From assembly GCA_026119935.1 (NCBI GenBank), contig JALRMH010000053.1, positions 62,001 to 126,000 of the forward strand: 64,000 bases of DNA, in the 5' to 3' direction. Under the pieces are notes generated by a model. That model worked only from the letters and a program-made list of their open reading frames with translations, was not told where the DNA came from and did not search any database. The position numbers were made by a program, and so were the translations under genes. The DNA is from Endothia cerciana (taxonomy: Eukaryota > Ascomycota > Sordariomycetes > Diaporthales > Cryphonectriaceae). This document shows positions 11,558-22,630 of the stretch, in pieces; within the stretch, counting starts at the first letter, position 1; every line of letters begins with the position of its first letter.

Positions 11558-13044
11558 TCACTGCTCGTAGTCCTTGAGCGCATTGATGCGCTTCTTTAGG
11601 AACTCGAATGACGAGAAGAACACGGCGTTCACGGCGCAGGACCGGCCCATCGACACGCCTAGTCCCCGGTACATGTGTCTCCGGAAGAACTCAATCTTCA
11701 CGGGAGGCACTTTCTGACCCCTGGAGTACATCAGACAGTTTCGTTGGTAGATGCTCTTCGCAGAATCAATTGGGTCTGCACAAGAACATTAGCCTGACAG
11801 CTTGTGAGACTAGAGGATACCGTGTACTCACAAATCATGGCCCAGGACACGATACCGCACAGCCCGCCTGCCACAAGAACCGCCAGAGGGTTTGAATGGG
11901 TACCGTCGCCACCAAATGTTGTCAAGAGCTGCTTGCTGCTCTCGTAGGTCATGAAGTAAATGCCGGTTCCAAGCGAATCCCTCACTGCATCACAAGTCAG
12001 TCCAAGCAGTGGGCTCAGGAAACTTTTTGGTTTCCCCGGTTTCTGCTTCATCTGACCCAGGTAGGGGGAGGGCAGCCGAATCCAATCACGTACACAAATG
12101 TAGATTGAATCCGGTGTACAGGCCAAGAGGCCCACGATGCCGCATGATGTTTGCCATCGTCTTGAGTGTTCCCTTGTTCTGGTACGTGGCGGCGATCTTG
12201 TAGCTCTCGGGGCGAGGGCAGTTCTTCCGGTCGGCGAGGAGGACAGACACTTGGGCACTCAATTTCGTGAGTTCAAACGGGCCTGTGAAGGGTCAGTGCC
12301 TTGAACTGAGCGCGACAGCGGGGTAAAGGCCCGAAACGCAGGCTCGAGAGCACTTACATGCGATCAATGTAATACAAGAACCAGCCGTAGCACCCGCCGC
12401 ACCGAAACAAGCGACTGAAGTCAGATTCGGGTAGGCCCCCTTCTTGTTGACATGGCCGAGAACGTCGATGTCAAGGTTCCTCTTCAACCAAGCCGAGTAC
12501 GCGTATTTCGATCGCTGGTAGATCGAGAAAGAGACGGTTCGGACCAGAGTGATGCTCGCCAAGGGGGCAGTCACGCCTGAAAGACAGAGTCAGGGTGTCA
12601 GCACGCTTAAGAAGTCCCATATATTGTGCAAGGTGAGGAGTCTCGGCGAGGTGAAGAGCCCATAAACCTACCCCGAAAGAAGCCCCGCAATTTCTCGGTC
12701 TGGTAGGTATGCCGTACGCAATCCACAAATCCAGAATACTTGTAGGTCTGCATTCGCGTCTTGACACTGTCGAGGGGAAAGGTCGCCAGGGTGGACAGGA
12801 CACTAGAGGCACTGGCTGCGACCTCTGTCCTATACCGCTTGATGAACTTGATGTGCTCGTGGGAGATATGCTGTCTCAAATCTGCCTGTGCGCCCGTCGT
12901 GGTGTTGGCTACTGATGCATCCTTCTCGCCTCTCTTGGCCGTGTTCCCGCCACTGCTGCTGCTGCTGCTGCTGCCTGGTGAAGGCATGGTCGGTGGCTGG
13001 AGCTTGGTACCATCTTGGTGGAGGGATACGAGCTCAGCCGGCAT
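11558..13044 (-). CDS. mitochondrial carrier family protein
   Basis: Solute carrier of the mitochondrial inner membrane (SLC25 type). Five exons, 13044-12672, 12576-12358, 12282-12094, 11984-11832 and 11775-11558, give 383 residues in one frame. The three carrier repeats each show a Px[DE]xx[KR] signature: FPLDSVKTRMQ, CPFELTKLSAQ and YPIDSAKSIYQ. Two of these signatures appear only after splicing. NLHLLRDSLGTGIYFMTYES is typical of the carnitine/ornithine-like branch, but the substrate is not certain. The first 55 residues are a Ser-rich tail beyond the usual 300-residue core, partly coded by a short GCT/AGC repeat near 12953-12974. The ATG at 13044 is the first one in frame; an upstream exon cannot be excluded. 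Confidence 0.9.
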
Positions 13045-13602
13045 GCTCTCTGGCAGTGGTAGGCCCTGTAATGCAGCCGCCTCTTAGACAATGGTCCCAG
13101 ATACTGAGACCAAAGTCGTCGACGCGGTCGCGATACGGCCAATTGCCAGCAGGAGGAGTTCCATGAAGGGACCCCACGATGCGTAGGTTGTGGTCAGTGG
13201 TCGAGGATCGCTTCCGACCTGGATTGCAATGACGAGTGCTCTGGATGGATTGGGTCTGTTGATGGGATGGGACAGGTTGAAGTCCTGGGGTGGAAGGGGG
13301 GAGGAGGAAGTTAGGCTGGAGCTCAAGACGGCGATGCAGAAATAGGAATGGGGATCGATCTGCTGCTAGTGGGCGTTATCATTATCACGGCCCATCTGGT
13401 ACTATGGCACTCTGTACTGTGTGTGCAGCAGTCGTTAGTGGTAAGTGGTGATGGCAGAGCACTGCTGACCCCGCAATACGGAGGTGCACAAGGAGACAAA
13501 GGCCAGTGGAACACTAGTGGAGCAAGTCTGAAGCTCCTCAGGCGGGAGGCGCTGATTGGCCAGGCCGTCCCGCTCCCCCTCCGTACCTCCAACCCCCCGT
13601 GC

Positions 13603-13634
13603 CGTAGCTGCGTAGCTGCGTAGCTGCGTAGCTG
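13603..13634. repeat. octamer tandem repeat, four copies
   Basis: The unit CGTAGCTG is repeated four times exactly, a few tens of bases before the CT microsatellite. Confidence 0.95.
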
Positions 13635-13664
13635 TCTGCTCCGGCTCTCCACAAGTGACGGTGA

Positions 13665-13668
<4 letters not shown>

Positions 13669-13721
<53 letters not shown>

Positions 13722-13729
13722 TCTCTCTC
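13669..13729. repeat. CT dinucleotide microsatellite
   Basis: About 30 CT units, with a single CC interruption near the right end. It lies in intergenic DNA upstream of the carrier gene. Confidence 0.97.
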
Positions 13730-14810
13730 AAAACTGACTCCAGCCACCGTACGAACCACCCCGTACCCAGCGGTACCCTTGAGGGGAGATCCACCGTCCT
13801 GATATCAGAAGCCGAAAACATTCGACCCGTATTGAAACTCGTGCAACAACCACGACATTCTACAGCCCGGCCAAGATCTGCCCAGGGTCCGAGCCAACTC
13901 TCCTGATGTGAGGGCTCATCCCGAGACGGCGTGGCATTCAGGGATTTGCTTCGACTGATCCAAGCCCGTCACACGATGCAGCTGGCCCAATTGGGCGGAA
14001 GATTCATCATGATTTGTGCTGCGAGGGCTGATCATGCAGGTGGCGGTTCGGACGCTTGCAAGTGCCTATGCTGCATTGCCATCCCACAATACCACAGCAC
14101 ACCTTAGCACTAAGAACACCCTGCTGACTACACAGAACCCGACGGGAGACTAGACTGGAGGAGGTGGCCAGACGTCATCGAGCAGCCCCGACTCGTGAGA
14201 AGCCCGAGAGGTACTACGTTGAAGGAAGGGGCCTGTCCATAGGGTCTCTTCGACGCCAGCTCGATCGGAGGGTCATGACTCTAACAACAATATTCTTGTG
14301 GCCTGACTCAGTAGTACGGCCTCCTCCGATTCTTGGGGCCCGGTTCTACAGGTCCGGAAACATTCTAGACCCGGGCGTTTTGGCGGAGAGCTACTGCTAT
14401 GGTCCAGTTTCTAACACCTGGTGGAGCCCTGGCTATTCCCGACCTCCAAGGGACCTCTAAGAATAGCTCGACATCGGGCGCAATTTCGAAATGAGCCGAT
14501 TTCAATCAACCATAATCTCGTACTATCTTGCAGAATCATGAGATGCATCAGCCCTGGAACCCCCAATTGTCTCGCTGACATTTTCTCAGGTGTGCCGGCC
14601 CCGACGTTTTCCTTTATCGGAGCCCCCTGCGCCCAGGTTAACCGTTCGGCTGTTGGCCTGGGCTGCGAATGATGCTCACCATCGCGCATCGCAACTTGTC
14701 CCGGCTCTTGGGAACTGAGACCGGGAACTTGGTCTGCTTTTCGTCAACGCCATTGCTTTCCGCGAAGAAATACATTCCATGGACAACACGATTACCCATC
14801 CTTGTCTGTC

Positions 14811-17800
14811 CTACGAAGCCATATGCTTAGGCGACGGGTAACTCCACAGGACGAACGGTGAAATTCCTTCGTTTGCTTGTCCTAGGTCATTGTTGCCCAT
14901 GGCCAACGGGACCTCACCAAGACCTAACGGATGTTCTCTTCCATCCTGCTGACGAGGCGCCTCGGGACTGATTGAGAAAGCAGGCCGCAGCCTATCTTTC
15001 CCAGCCTGCGAAGGTGGTTCAGAAGGCGCAAGCCGGATCGTAGCACCTGACATGGCCAGCCTTTTTGGCGCAACGCGGTTGCCCTCACTAGCCATCAGCC
15101 TTTCACAGTCAGCCTTTCCCTTCACAGACTTATACTGGTGTCTGAAACCCAAGATGCAACGCCAGCTGTGACCGAACAAGACAGCTCCCCTTCCCGGCAG
15201 GTTTGCGGGTGTCGTCAAGCCTCCTCTCGACCAATCGAGTCCCCTGGGCAGCAAGACTTGGATACGGTCGTGTTGGATAGCAGGATGCTGCGAACATTGG
15301 CAGCGCTGAAATGTGTCGTCGAGCTCGCCCCAGTACAACCCCTCGCTCAGTGTCAAAAGATGCGTTTGTTGATATCCCCTTTTCTCCAGCATGACGTTCA
15401 GCTCTGTCGAGCAAACTGCCATATACTCCCGGTATTTGGGGACCTGAAGGTTGAAAAGACAGGAAGAACACCCTGATTCCCTATCGGACGGTCGGATCAG
15501 GCCCCCGAAACCTGTCCCGAAGAGCGTGATCGCACCCAGAGCTCTGGTCAGATCGACCCATCCTGGTCCTTATGCTCTGATTTTGACGACACGAAAGAAA
15601 AAGGGGTCCGATTCCGTGACAATGTCCATGAAGTCGCAACCATCCAACCGGCGGCGGGTAGGATTTTTCAGGCGGAGCTTGACGCCGTCCTCAGACGCGG
15701 ATCCTTGCTGGTGGGCCACAATCTTCTCCAGGACGCTGTGGAGGGCCTCAACCCTTTCAGAGAAGGATTCAATCCGTTTGGATCTCGTGAAGGTCGTGGT
15801 TCTCGACCCGTTGACCGTCGTGGTCTCTACATCCTCGTCTCGCGTCGGCTGCGCGAACAGCGCAAGATTGGTGTTCTTGGGATTGTTCAGAACGGACAAT
15901 GCTGCGGTCCGACCAGTGAAACGGCCTGATTCCTCAGGTTCTGCTAGAAGGCGCCCTTCCGAAAGACAGAATTGACTCCAACATTTACGCTGTCTGTCAC
16001 GCTCCAAAGTAGTCCGAATAAGATGAAGCAGGGCGCTGGCACCGTCCATGAGCCACGCTCTCCGGTCCTTTCGGTCGTAAAAAACCACGAACTTTTCTGA
16101 GGCCCAACGCAATTTATCTGTGTACTTGTCTCGGATCCTAGCTTGCACCGGCTTGGCCCTCCTCCACATGGTTGCTGACGCTCCGAAAGTTCACGTACAT
16201 GCCGGCAGAAATGGAGATCTTGTCGAGGGCAATGCCTGGTCGCGCTCTTCCCAGGCCCGAGCCAGTAGTCCTGTAAGAAGCGCCGGAGGTGCCTAGATGG
16301 TATCAGAAATCAGGATACTTCGTACCTAGATAGAATGTCACGAGTCAAGCTTACCGGCAAGATTGTCTACCTTGCCACACCAACCCAGAATGTGACGGCA
16401 AGACTCCAATTCCTGGACGGTGAGGTTTGGAGGGTAAGTTCGCGAAAGGCCCAAAATCCTCTCGTCCATGTACGACATGTGTTTACCGTTATTATTTGCC
16501 AGTAGGTGCCAGTAGATAACGTTGTCTTCCGACTTTGTTGGCGACATAACGAAGTCAAACCCCCTTAATCAAGAACTTCCCCGCAAAGATTTCCAACCGT
16601 TGACAATCGGCCAGAGCGGTCATCATATCGAGAGGAACTTCGAGTCCCGTTTGTTGTTCTGGTCTGCGTGCAGTCGGGAATCCTCTGACGCAGATGGCGT
16701 TGCCCAGCAGCTTCAACCAGCAGCCAGCCACGTCAGTGACTTTGGATTGATTAGGGACTGGTTTGATGCATTCGAGGCTGGGTCTGATTGTGCACGACTT
16801 TCTCATGCTCACATCCGGGAGATTCGATGCTTCGGAGGTCCACAGCGCGTGTATGGCGTGTTATCAGATAATAAGCCTGCATTCCAGATATCAGCAAATA
16901 TGTTTGCAAGCGGAAAGCAGCTATGGACACCGCGCAAAGCAGGTAACGAAAGACACTTACGGCCTCGCATCTGGCCTTCTTGTCTGAGAATGCCCTGAAA
17001 CACCTCTAAGATTGTTGGACCGTGGAAAGGCCAAACCTGAGCCATGTAGTCTCCACATGCAATGGATTGGACATTGTTGCCGGTACCATTCAGAACCATC
17101 AGGTGAGGCAGAGCCTCGTGCGCAGGAACATCATATCCCTGAGATTCGAAGAATTGTATGATGTCCCATGGGATGTGGAACACCATCTCGGCTGTGAGCG
17201 GCCGCATACTTCGACTTATACGTCGTTCTTCACCACCATTCAACAAGCCCAGCAGCTGTTGACGGACTCTCATCCGAACACCCTCGCCCACGGTTTCAAA
17301 TCTCCATTCCGCCTCATTTTTGAAACATGCCACTCATAGGCAGAAGATTCGACGAGCAAATGGTGGTATTTATCGAGTTCTTTATCGTACTCGTCGGGTA
17401 CTTCATCGGCATCATCGAGATTGTGATATTGGTCTTCGTCATCCACTTTTAAAAATTGCTTGGCTTCACTGATTGAACCCCACTTCGCCATTTTCTCGTC
17501 AAACGTCATAACTTCGCCGGGAAAATGCAAGCTTTGCTGGTCCGTTTCCTCGAGCTGCTCTATGACAGACTGGACCTATGTGCCTTGAGATACTGGGTTA
17601 GCTACGGTGTCCATATATCCCTGAGGAGAAGCTTACTGGCGGTAGCGGTGCAAGAACGACATCATCGCTCTGTAAGTGGAAGAGGGGTCGCAGAATCCAA
17701 GCTTGATAGCAAAAACTTTGAGTAAATGAGGTAGGGTTGATGATAGTACTTGAGACTTAGGGGAGAGTATGCTGTCAGTGCGAAGTACCGTGATTATGAG

Positions 17801-19090
17801 CTCCGTGAACCTTGTAACATAGTGAGTAAGGTCTGCATAGTCAGGTGCAGTGTACACCGTTGCCGCGTCTTCATCGTAATCCCCATGATGGCTGTCCGTG
17901 GTACTCTCTGGCAGCGGCTCCAGGGCTGCTTGTTGCTGCATTCCGCGGGACATTGACGTATTTACGGGCCTCCAGTCTGTTGATACTGAATCCTCATACC
18001 CAGAATCTTTGTCGTATCGTAAGAAGGCGGGGAAAGTGTCAACGAAGCCAATGGGTCTGAGGTCTTCAACCTCCATAGGATCGAAATCAACGGCGTCATC
18101 CTTGAGTGGTGGTACGAGGACTCCTTGTGAAGTTTCTCTGGCCACGAACGCGTAGTCTTCAGGGTCTGTTGATTCTGTATGATTATGACCAGAACCTTCG
18201 TCTAGTCGCAAGGAGGTCAGGGAATGGTCAGCAGACCCAACGTGACTGGAACTTTGGCACCTGACGGAATCAAGGTCATCTTGCCCGATTACTGCAAGTG
18301 ACGACGATGCGAGGGGACGCATATCTAAGCGGTGCATTAGCATCTGAGGACTCGCGCATGATATTCTCGCTTTAAAACCCACGGTGACTCTCAGGAAGAC
18401 GGTCACCAAATCCCAGGGCCCTGTATTGTTCCTCGAGCTTCTCCTCAATACTCCCTCGGAACCCTTTGACTTCTGCAAAAGCTCTCTGCTGTCCTTCAGT
18501 CATGATGTCGACCTCACAAGGCTCCTTCAACCCTTTTTTGCCATCGAGCACCTTCCTGTCCCGGCAGGCCAAGATGTGCTGTTCCCGGATCTCATCGGTC
18601 TTCTTGTGGGTGCCCGACGGCCAGCTAACGGCGCAGTAGGCGCAGTAGGCGCATTTGAATTTGGGTGAGTGATTTTGCCAGAGGTGCTGCCTATAGTGCC
18701 AAGTCAAGTCACTAATTAATTTCGACCAGAACGCTGCCGGTACACGGGCATAGAGCCGAGTCACCGGTTAGCTCTGATGAGAGTTAGGTACTGTACTTGC
18801 GTTACATCTTTGAGCTCCCAAGGCTTTGTATTGTTTGAGTGACATTTTTTGTGTGCCTCGTATCTTAATGGATCCATCTTATAGTAAGGACATGCTAATC
18901 CGTTGCCCTTTTTCCCTTCATCTAGACTAGACCTAGGTGCCATTTTGAGCCGGTTTGCTTCTGACACTGGGATAGGTCCGTCGGAGCACTGCGGCAAGCT
19001 TTCTTGTATAGATGATGGTTCTTCCAGAGCTGCCGCGACTGGTGATGTGTGGTGGTCCTCTGGGACGTGATCGTTCTGATACTCTGACAC
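14811..19090 (-). pseudogene. decayed gene of a large fungal zinc-finger-headed protein family
   Basis: On the minus strand the homologous pieces run in the right order for a known but functionally unclear fungal family. The zinc-finger head is ACPYYKMDPLRY, then ELKDVTQ spliced (18797/18686) to HLWQNHSPKFKC. An acidic linker follows, then a segment ending YEWHVSKMRR. Next are GDYMAQVWPFHG, then TGLEVPLDMM with the ILGWCGKV region, then KFVVFYDRKD with VEALHSVLEKIVAHQQ and RLDGCDFMDI, and a tail with GPGWVDLTRALGAITLF, RIQVLLP and GAVLFGHSW. The pieces sit in different frames: shifts at about 17.3 kb, at the G5 run near 16.56 kb and at about 16.17 kb, plus an in-frame TAA at 15570-15572. The join near 18.4 kb is also unresolved. 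Upstream open sequence to about 19.25 kb may be part of it. I infer a pseudogene; base-calling errors could explain only the homopolymer case. Confidence 0.7.
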
Positions 19091-20099
19091 CTCGAGCGTC
19101 GGGGAATGCTGGGGAGATGCACTACCTTGACGTAACCCTTGGGCTTGGGATTGAAGAAACGCGTAGTCTTCGACTAAGAGTACGCCAAGCCCAAGTCGCT
19201 GCTGGAAACGTGCTCCCCCTGAAGCGGAACTCGCAAATGCTCAGTGCCTGAATCGGGGACCAGGCTGTAGCTGCTGGGCCAGCACGCCGTTCTGATTCTG
19301 CTCTTCACAGTGAGCGCAAGACAATATAAGCGTCGAATAATGTGGTAGGTGAATAGACTGATTTCGAGGCTTCCCAGTCCTAGTCAATGGTCATGTCCCG
19401 GTCTATCCTGCGAGGGCGAAAGGCGAAAAGGTGATGTGTGTCGCTGGAGCACGACTTCGTCGGGAGCTTATGTTGAAGGGAAAGAACATGCTCAGGCTCC
19501 AGCGGAATGCGATGCAGCCTGATGAGGAGGAGTCATTGTGGCTTTGCAACTGTCGGCTCTACTATCTGCAGTCGAATAAGCACCAAGTTTGTGGCGATGT
19601 CCTGGCATGAGCATGCAGGCTGTGCATGCTGCACGGAGACGTGGCGGGCTGCGAAACATCGGACCATTTTGAGGCATAACTTCTGTGCTTGCTGAGTATT
19701 CAATAACTGGGCAGTGGTATAAATGCTGAGCCTCTCTGGCAGAAGCTACTGCATCTATTCTAATGAGAACAGTCCGGTAATAGGAATGTTAGGTGTGATG
19801 TCCTAAAAGGCTCTCTCATGAGCACTAAGCACTCATGGCTACGGATAAATAGCTAGCGGATATTTCATCTTATGGTGCACTCGGTTGCAAAGTTACAATA
19901 AGTCAACACTGGAAAGTGTGGAGGCACAAATAAAGTATCTCTGAGAGAGATCTATTCGTTTTTACATCAACTTATTAATCACAGTTACTGTGAGACTTCG
20001 ACTGTGCTCCCATGCAGATAATCTCACATGAGGTCTTGATGTGAATTGAAGGCACAACGAGGTACGATGAAAGTGGGATTGACTCTCGATTCTTCCTTC
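19091..20099. other. gap between the decayed gene and the DUF7708 gene
   Basis: The first 160 bp continue an open minus-strand frame without an ATG (FASSASGGARFQQRLGLGV...), possibly an earlier exon of the decayed gene. The rest, 19.3-20.1 kb, is relatively AT-rich and has no recognisable gene. Confidence 0.4.
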
Positions 20100-21970
20100 T
20101 CATGGATCCTTCGTCACTTTTCTCTGTAGACTCAGCCATCCAGGGCTCTGGAAGAAGGTCTTCGTACCAGGCTGTTGACGAGACGCCGGGATGGGCGTCG
20201 GTGGTCGAAGAGAGATGACTTTTCTCGAAAGCCTCTTCGATGACGCCGAGTTTCCTGTAGGCTGTAATGAGATGCCTGGTCCAAACAATAAGACCTTTAC
20301 CTTGCACTCCTCGCCCGAAACGTGGTCGACAATGTCTTGCAGCGTGACGCTGAGCCTCTCCACCTGGTCGGCATTATTCGCACCGGTCATGGCATCTTCT
20401 GCATCAACGATGATATAGCAATCTTTCAGCTGCACAAGGATTAGACGCAGAAACCCCGCCATATGATCCTCGTCGGTGTGGTTGACGTTGCCATCCAGAC
20501 AGCTGGCTACCGTGGCAGGTTCGAGCTCGTACATCTGCCATACCAGGCTGCTCAGCACTCCAGATACGGTGAATGGCTCGTCTTTGTCTGACAAATGCCA
20601 GAAGATCCGTGCGGCCCGGGGCTGGAGGATGCCGCCAATCAGCTCTGATGCGATCTCCTTGCCTCGCATGGCATCGACGACCAGGAAGGCTGATTCTGGG
20701 GACTCCATCCAATCGCCAACGCTCTTGACCAGGCTGACAATGTCTCGACTCTGCATGGTCCACGGTTGTCTTGCTCTGCTGACGGCCCTCTGCCTTATCA
20801 GGGCCTTGACTGGCAGGACGCGAGGCTCGAGGGCGTTGAGCACAATCCTGAACTGGTATACACGCATGCGAGCCTGAGTGTCGCCGGAACGCCGTTCTGT
20901 GACCTGGGCCTTGTTACGAATGTCGTACAAGATGTCAAGTACGGCTGCGTCTTTGCTGTCAGTAAATGCTCCGAGTCAATATCGAGGAGAGTTCACGAAC
21001 CCTTCTGGTCCTGGCGGATCTCAGACACTCCCGCAGACACATCACCTTGCCATGAATGCAGGTCCGGCAACTGGCGGGAGACGATATTGTAGGTCTTCCT
21101 CAGCTCAACCTGCATAGACGAACAGGCAGCCTCGTCCATTATCGTGGCACAGTCTCTGATCTTGGCGATAGTATCCTTGAGCCCAGACTCAAACGGGCTC
21201 CCGATGGCTGTCCTCACCCGTTGGAGGGCAGACGAGTACCACTTGATGGCGGGCCTGAAGAAAATCAAGATTTGCTCGTAAAGTCTTGCCACAGCCGCCT
21301 TGACGTAGTTATTTTGGTACAGCTCTGCGCTGAGTTGCGCTCGGGGCAGGAGGTCCCCGATGCGCACCAGAGCATCGGTATATTCGGCCACGTACTTGGC
21401 ATGGTTCATCACAGCCTGCGATTGCGATTGAAGTCAGTTCGAAACGTCCTGACATAATGTATCGGAGACAGAGTTCGTGGACACGCACCATCAGGATGAA
21501 CTTGATAGTCCCCCAAACTAGGCTCACATACTGAGGTGCCTGCTGGGTAAGCATGTCCAGCGCGGTCCCGTAGTGGAGCAAGACCGAGGAGAACTTGCGC
21601 AGGCCGCGTCTCGCCTTCTGGAACTTGACCTCATCCTGGTACTTCTGCTCGAGACGCGCGACCTCGTCGCGGACCTCCTCTATGGTGATTAAACTGTTCA
21701 GCCAGGAGAGAATCCGGTTGTTTGCCCCAAACTTGTCTTTGAGATATGCAATGGCTTCATCGTGGGCCTCCTTGACGAGGTCTCTGGATCTGCTGAGGAG
21801 TTAGTTGCAGGATGAGGGCGAGAGATCTGATGTCTCGGTTACCCTGCTGCTTCTCCGGTCCATTTCTGCACGGCACTGCTGGGTGCTGGGAGGAAGGGGA
21901 GCGGTCGGTGAGGATTAAGGCATCCTGATGAACTGTTTCCTCTATTTTGGTCCGATTCCTCAGAACTCAT
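20100..21970 (-). CDS. DUF7708-type protein with a degenerate STAND/NACHT-like NTPase region
   Basis: Four exons, 21970-21843, 21789-21489, 21415-21001 and 20950-20100, give 564 residues. Residues about 40-280 match the DUF7708 domain that heads many fungal NLR-like (STAND) proteins: APQYVSLVWGTIKFILMAVM, then EYTDALVRIGDLLPRAQL and a helical bundle. The C-terminal part follows the NACHT order: W..SPESAFLVVDA (strand 1), a loop MRGKEIASELI where a Walker A should be, SSLVWQMYEL, then CYIIVDAEDAM in the Walker B position and a VKVLLFGPGIS strand. The loop keeps Gly-Lys but not GxxGxGK[ST], so ATP binding is doubtful. No repeat domain follows. The gene diverges from an AAA ATPase gene. The last intron acceptor (GCAAAG) is the least certain. 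A role in self/non-self recognition is only inferred from the family. Confidence 0.72.
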
Positions 21971-22630
21971 TGCGTGTATCCTGACAGTGGTTAAGACTCT
22001 GAAGAGCCCTCCTTCGGGTTGCCTTTAGGTTGGCTTCAAGAACAAACTGTTCAGCCTTATATCACAGCTGCCCTCTCTGCGGCACTCGTCACGTCCTCAA
22101 TGAGATCCTGCAGAATTGATCCCACAGTTGAGGCGACGACTGACAGATTGAAAACAAGGGACCGAACTGAGTGGCGGTAGACTTAGGAGAGGATAAAGCT
22201 GGAAAGACACGAGATGAGTGAGTTTGTTGAGAATGAACGAGTAGCTGTCCGGGCCCAAGGCACAGCAGAGGTGCGGGCAGCCTGCAATGGTCCGAATTCT
22301 GAGGCCTCTTCAGCAGCCGCCTGTGCGACCTGCTGTAGCTAATCATCTAGTTCACCTGAAGCGGCTGGCCTGCATATGCAACCCCCCGATTACGGCAAAG
22401 TCTCCAAACTGGAAGGCTGGGGGGCTGTGAGCTTGCCCTTGGGATACCTCAAGGTATACGTTTGAACGGGGGGGGGGGGGGCTGTGCTGCTCAGCTCCCG
22501 GCTGGCAATGAGCGTCCTTGGAGCTGTCCTTGAAGCCACTCACGTAGCCGCCGATGCTCAGATCAACGGTGATTGTTACGACACGCTCGAAAAGTCCCTC
22601 CTTTGAGTAAACTTGCCGAGGACAACAATT
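21971..22630. promoter_or_regulatory. divergent promoter between the DUF7708 and AAA ATPase genes
   Basis: This 660-bp gap separates two starts that point apart, so the pair may be co-regulated. It contains an uninterrupted run of 14 G at 22468-22481. No other element can be named. Confidence 0.45.

Larger units (their letters stand above)
13045..14810. other. intergenic, microsatellites but no supported gene
   Basis: This 1.8-kb gap holds a four-copy octamer repeat and a long CT microsatellite (listed separately). Frames over the CT tract are simple-sequence artefacts. Nothing in 13.9-14.8 kb resembles a protein family. Confidence 0.5.

Noticed and set aside
13435..13906. Frames running through the CT microsatellite
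   Set aside because: They encode only Arg-Glu or Leu-Ser repeats forced by the dinucleotide array.
14811..19090. Idea that this is two or three separate small genes
   Set aside because: The pieces match one family in one continuous order, so a single decayed gene is simpler.
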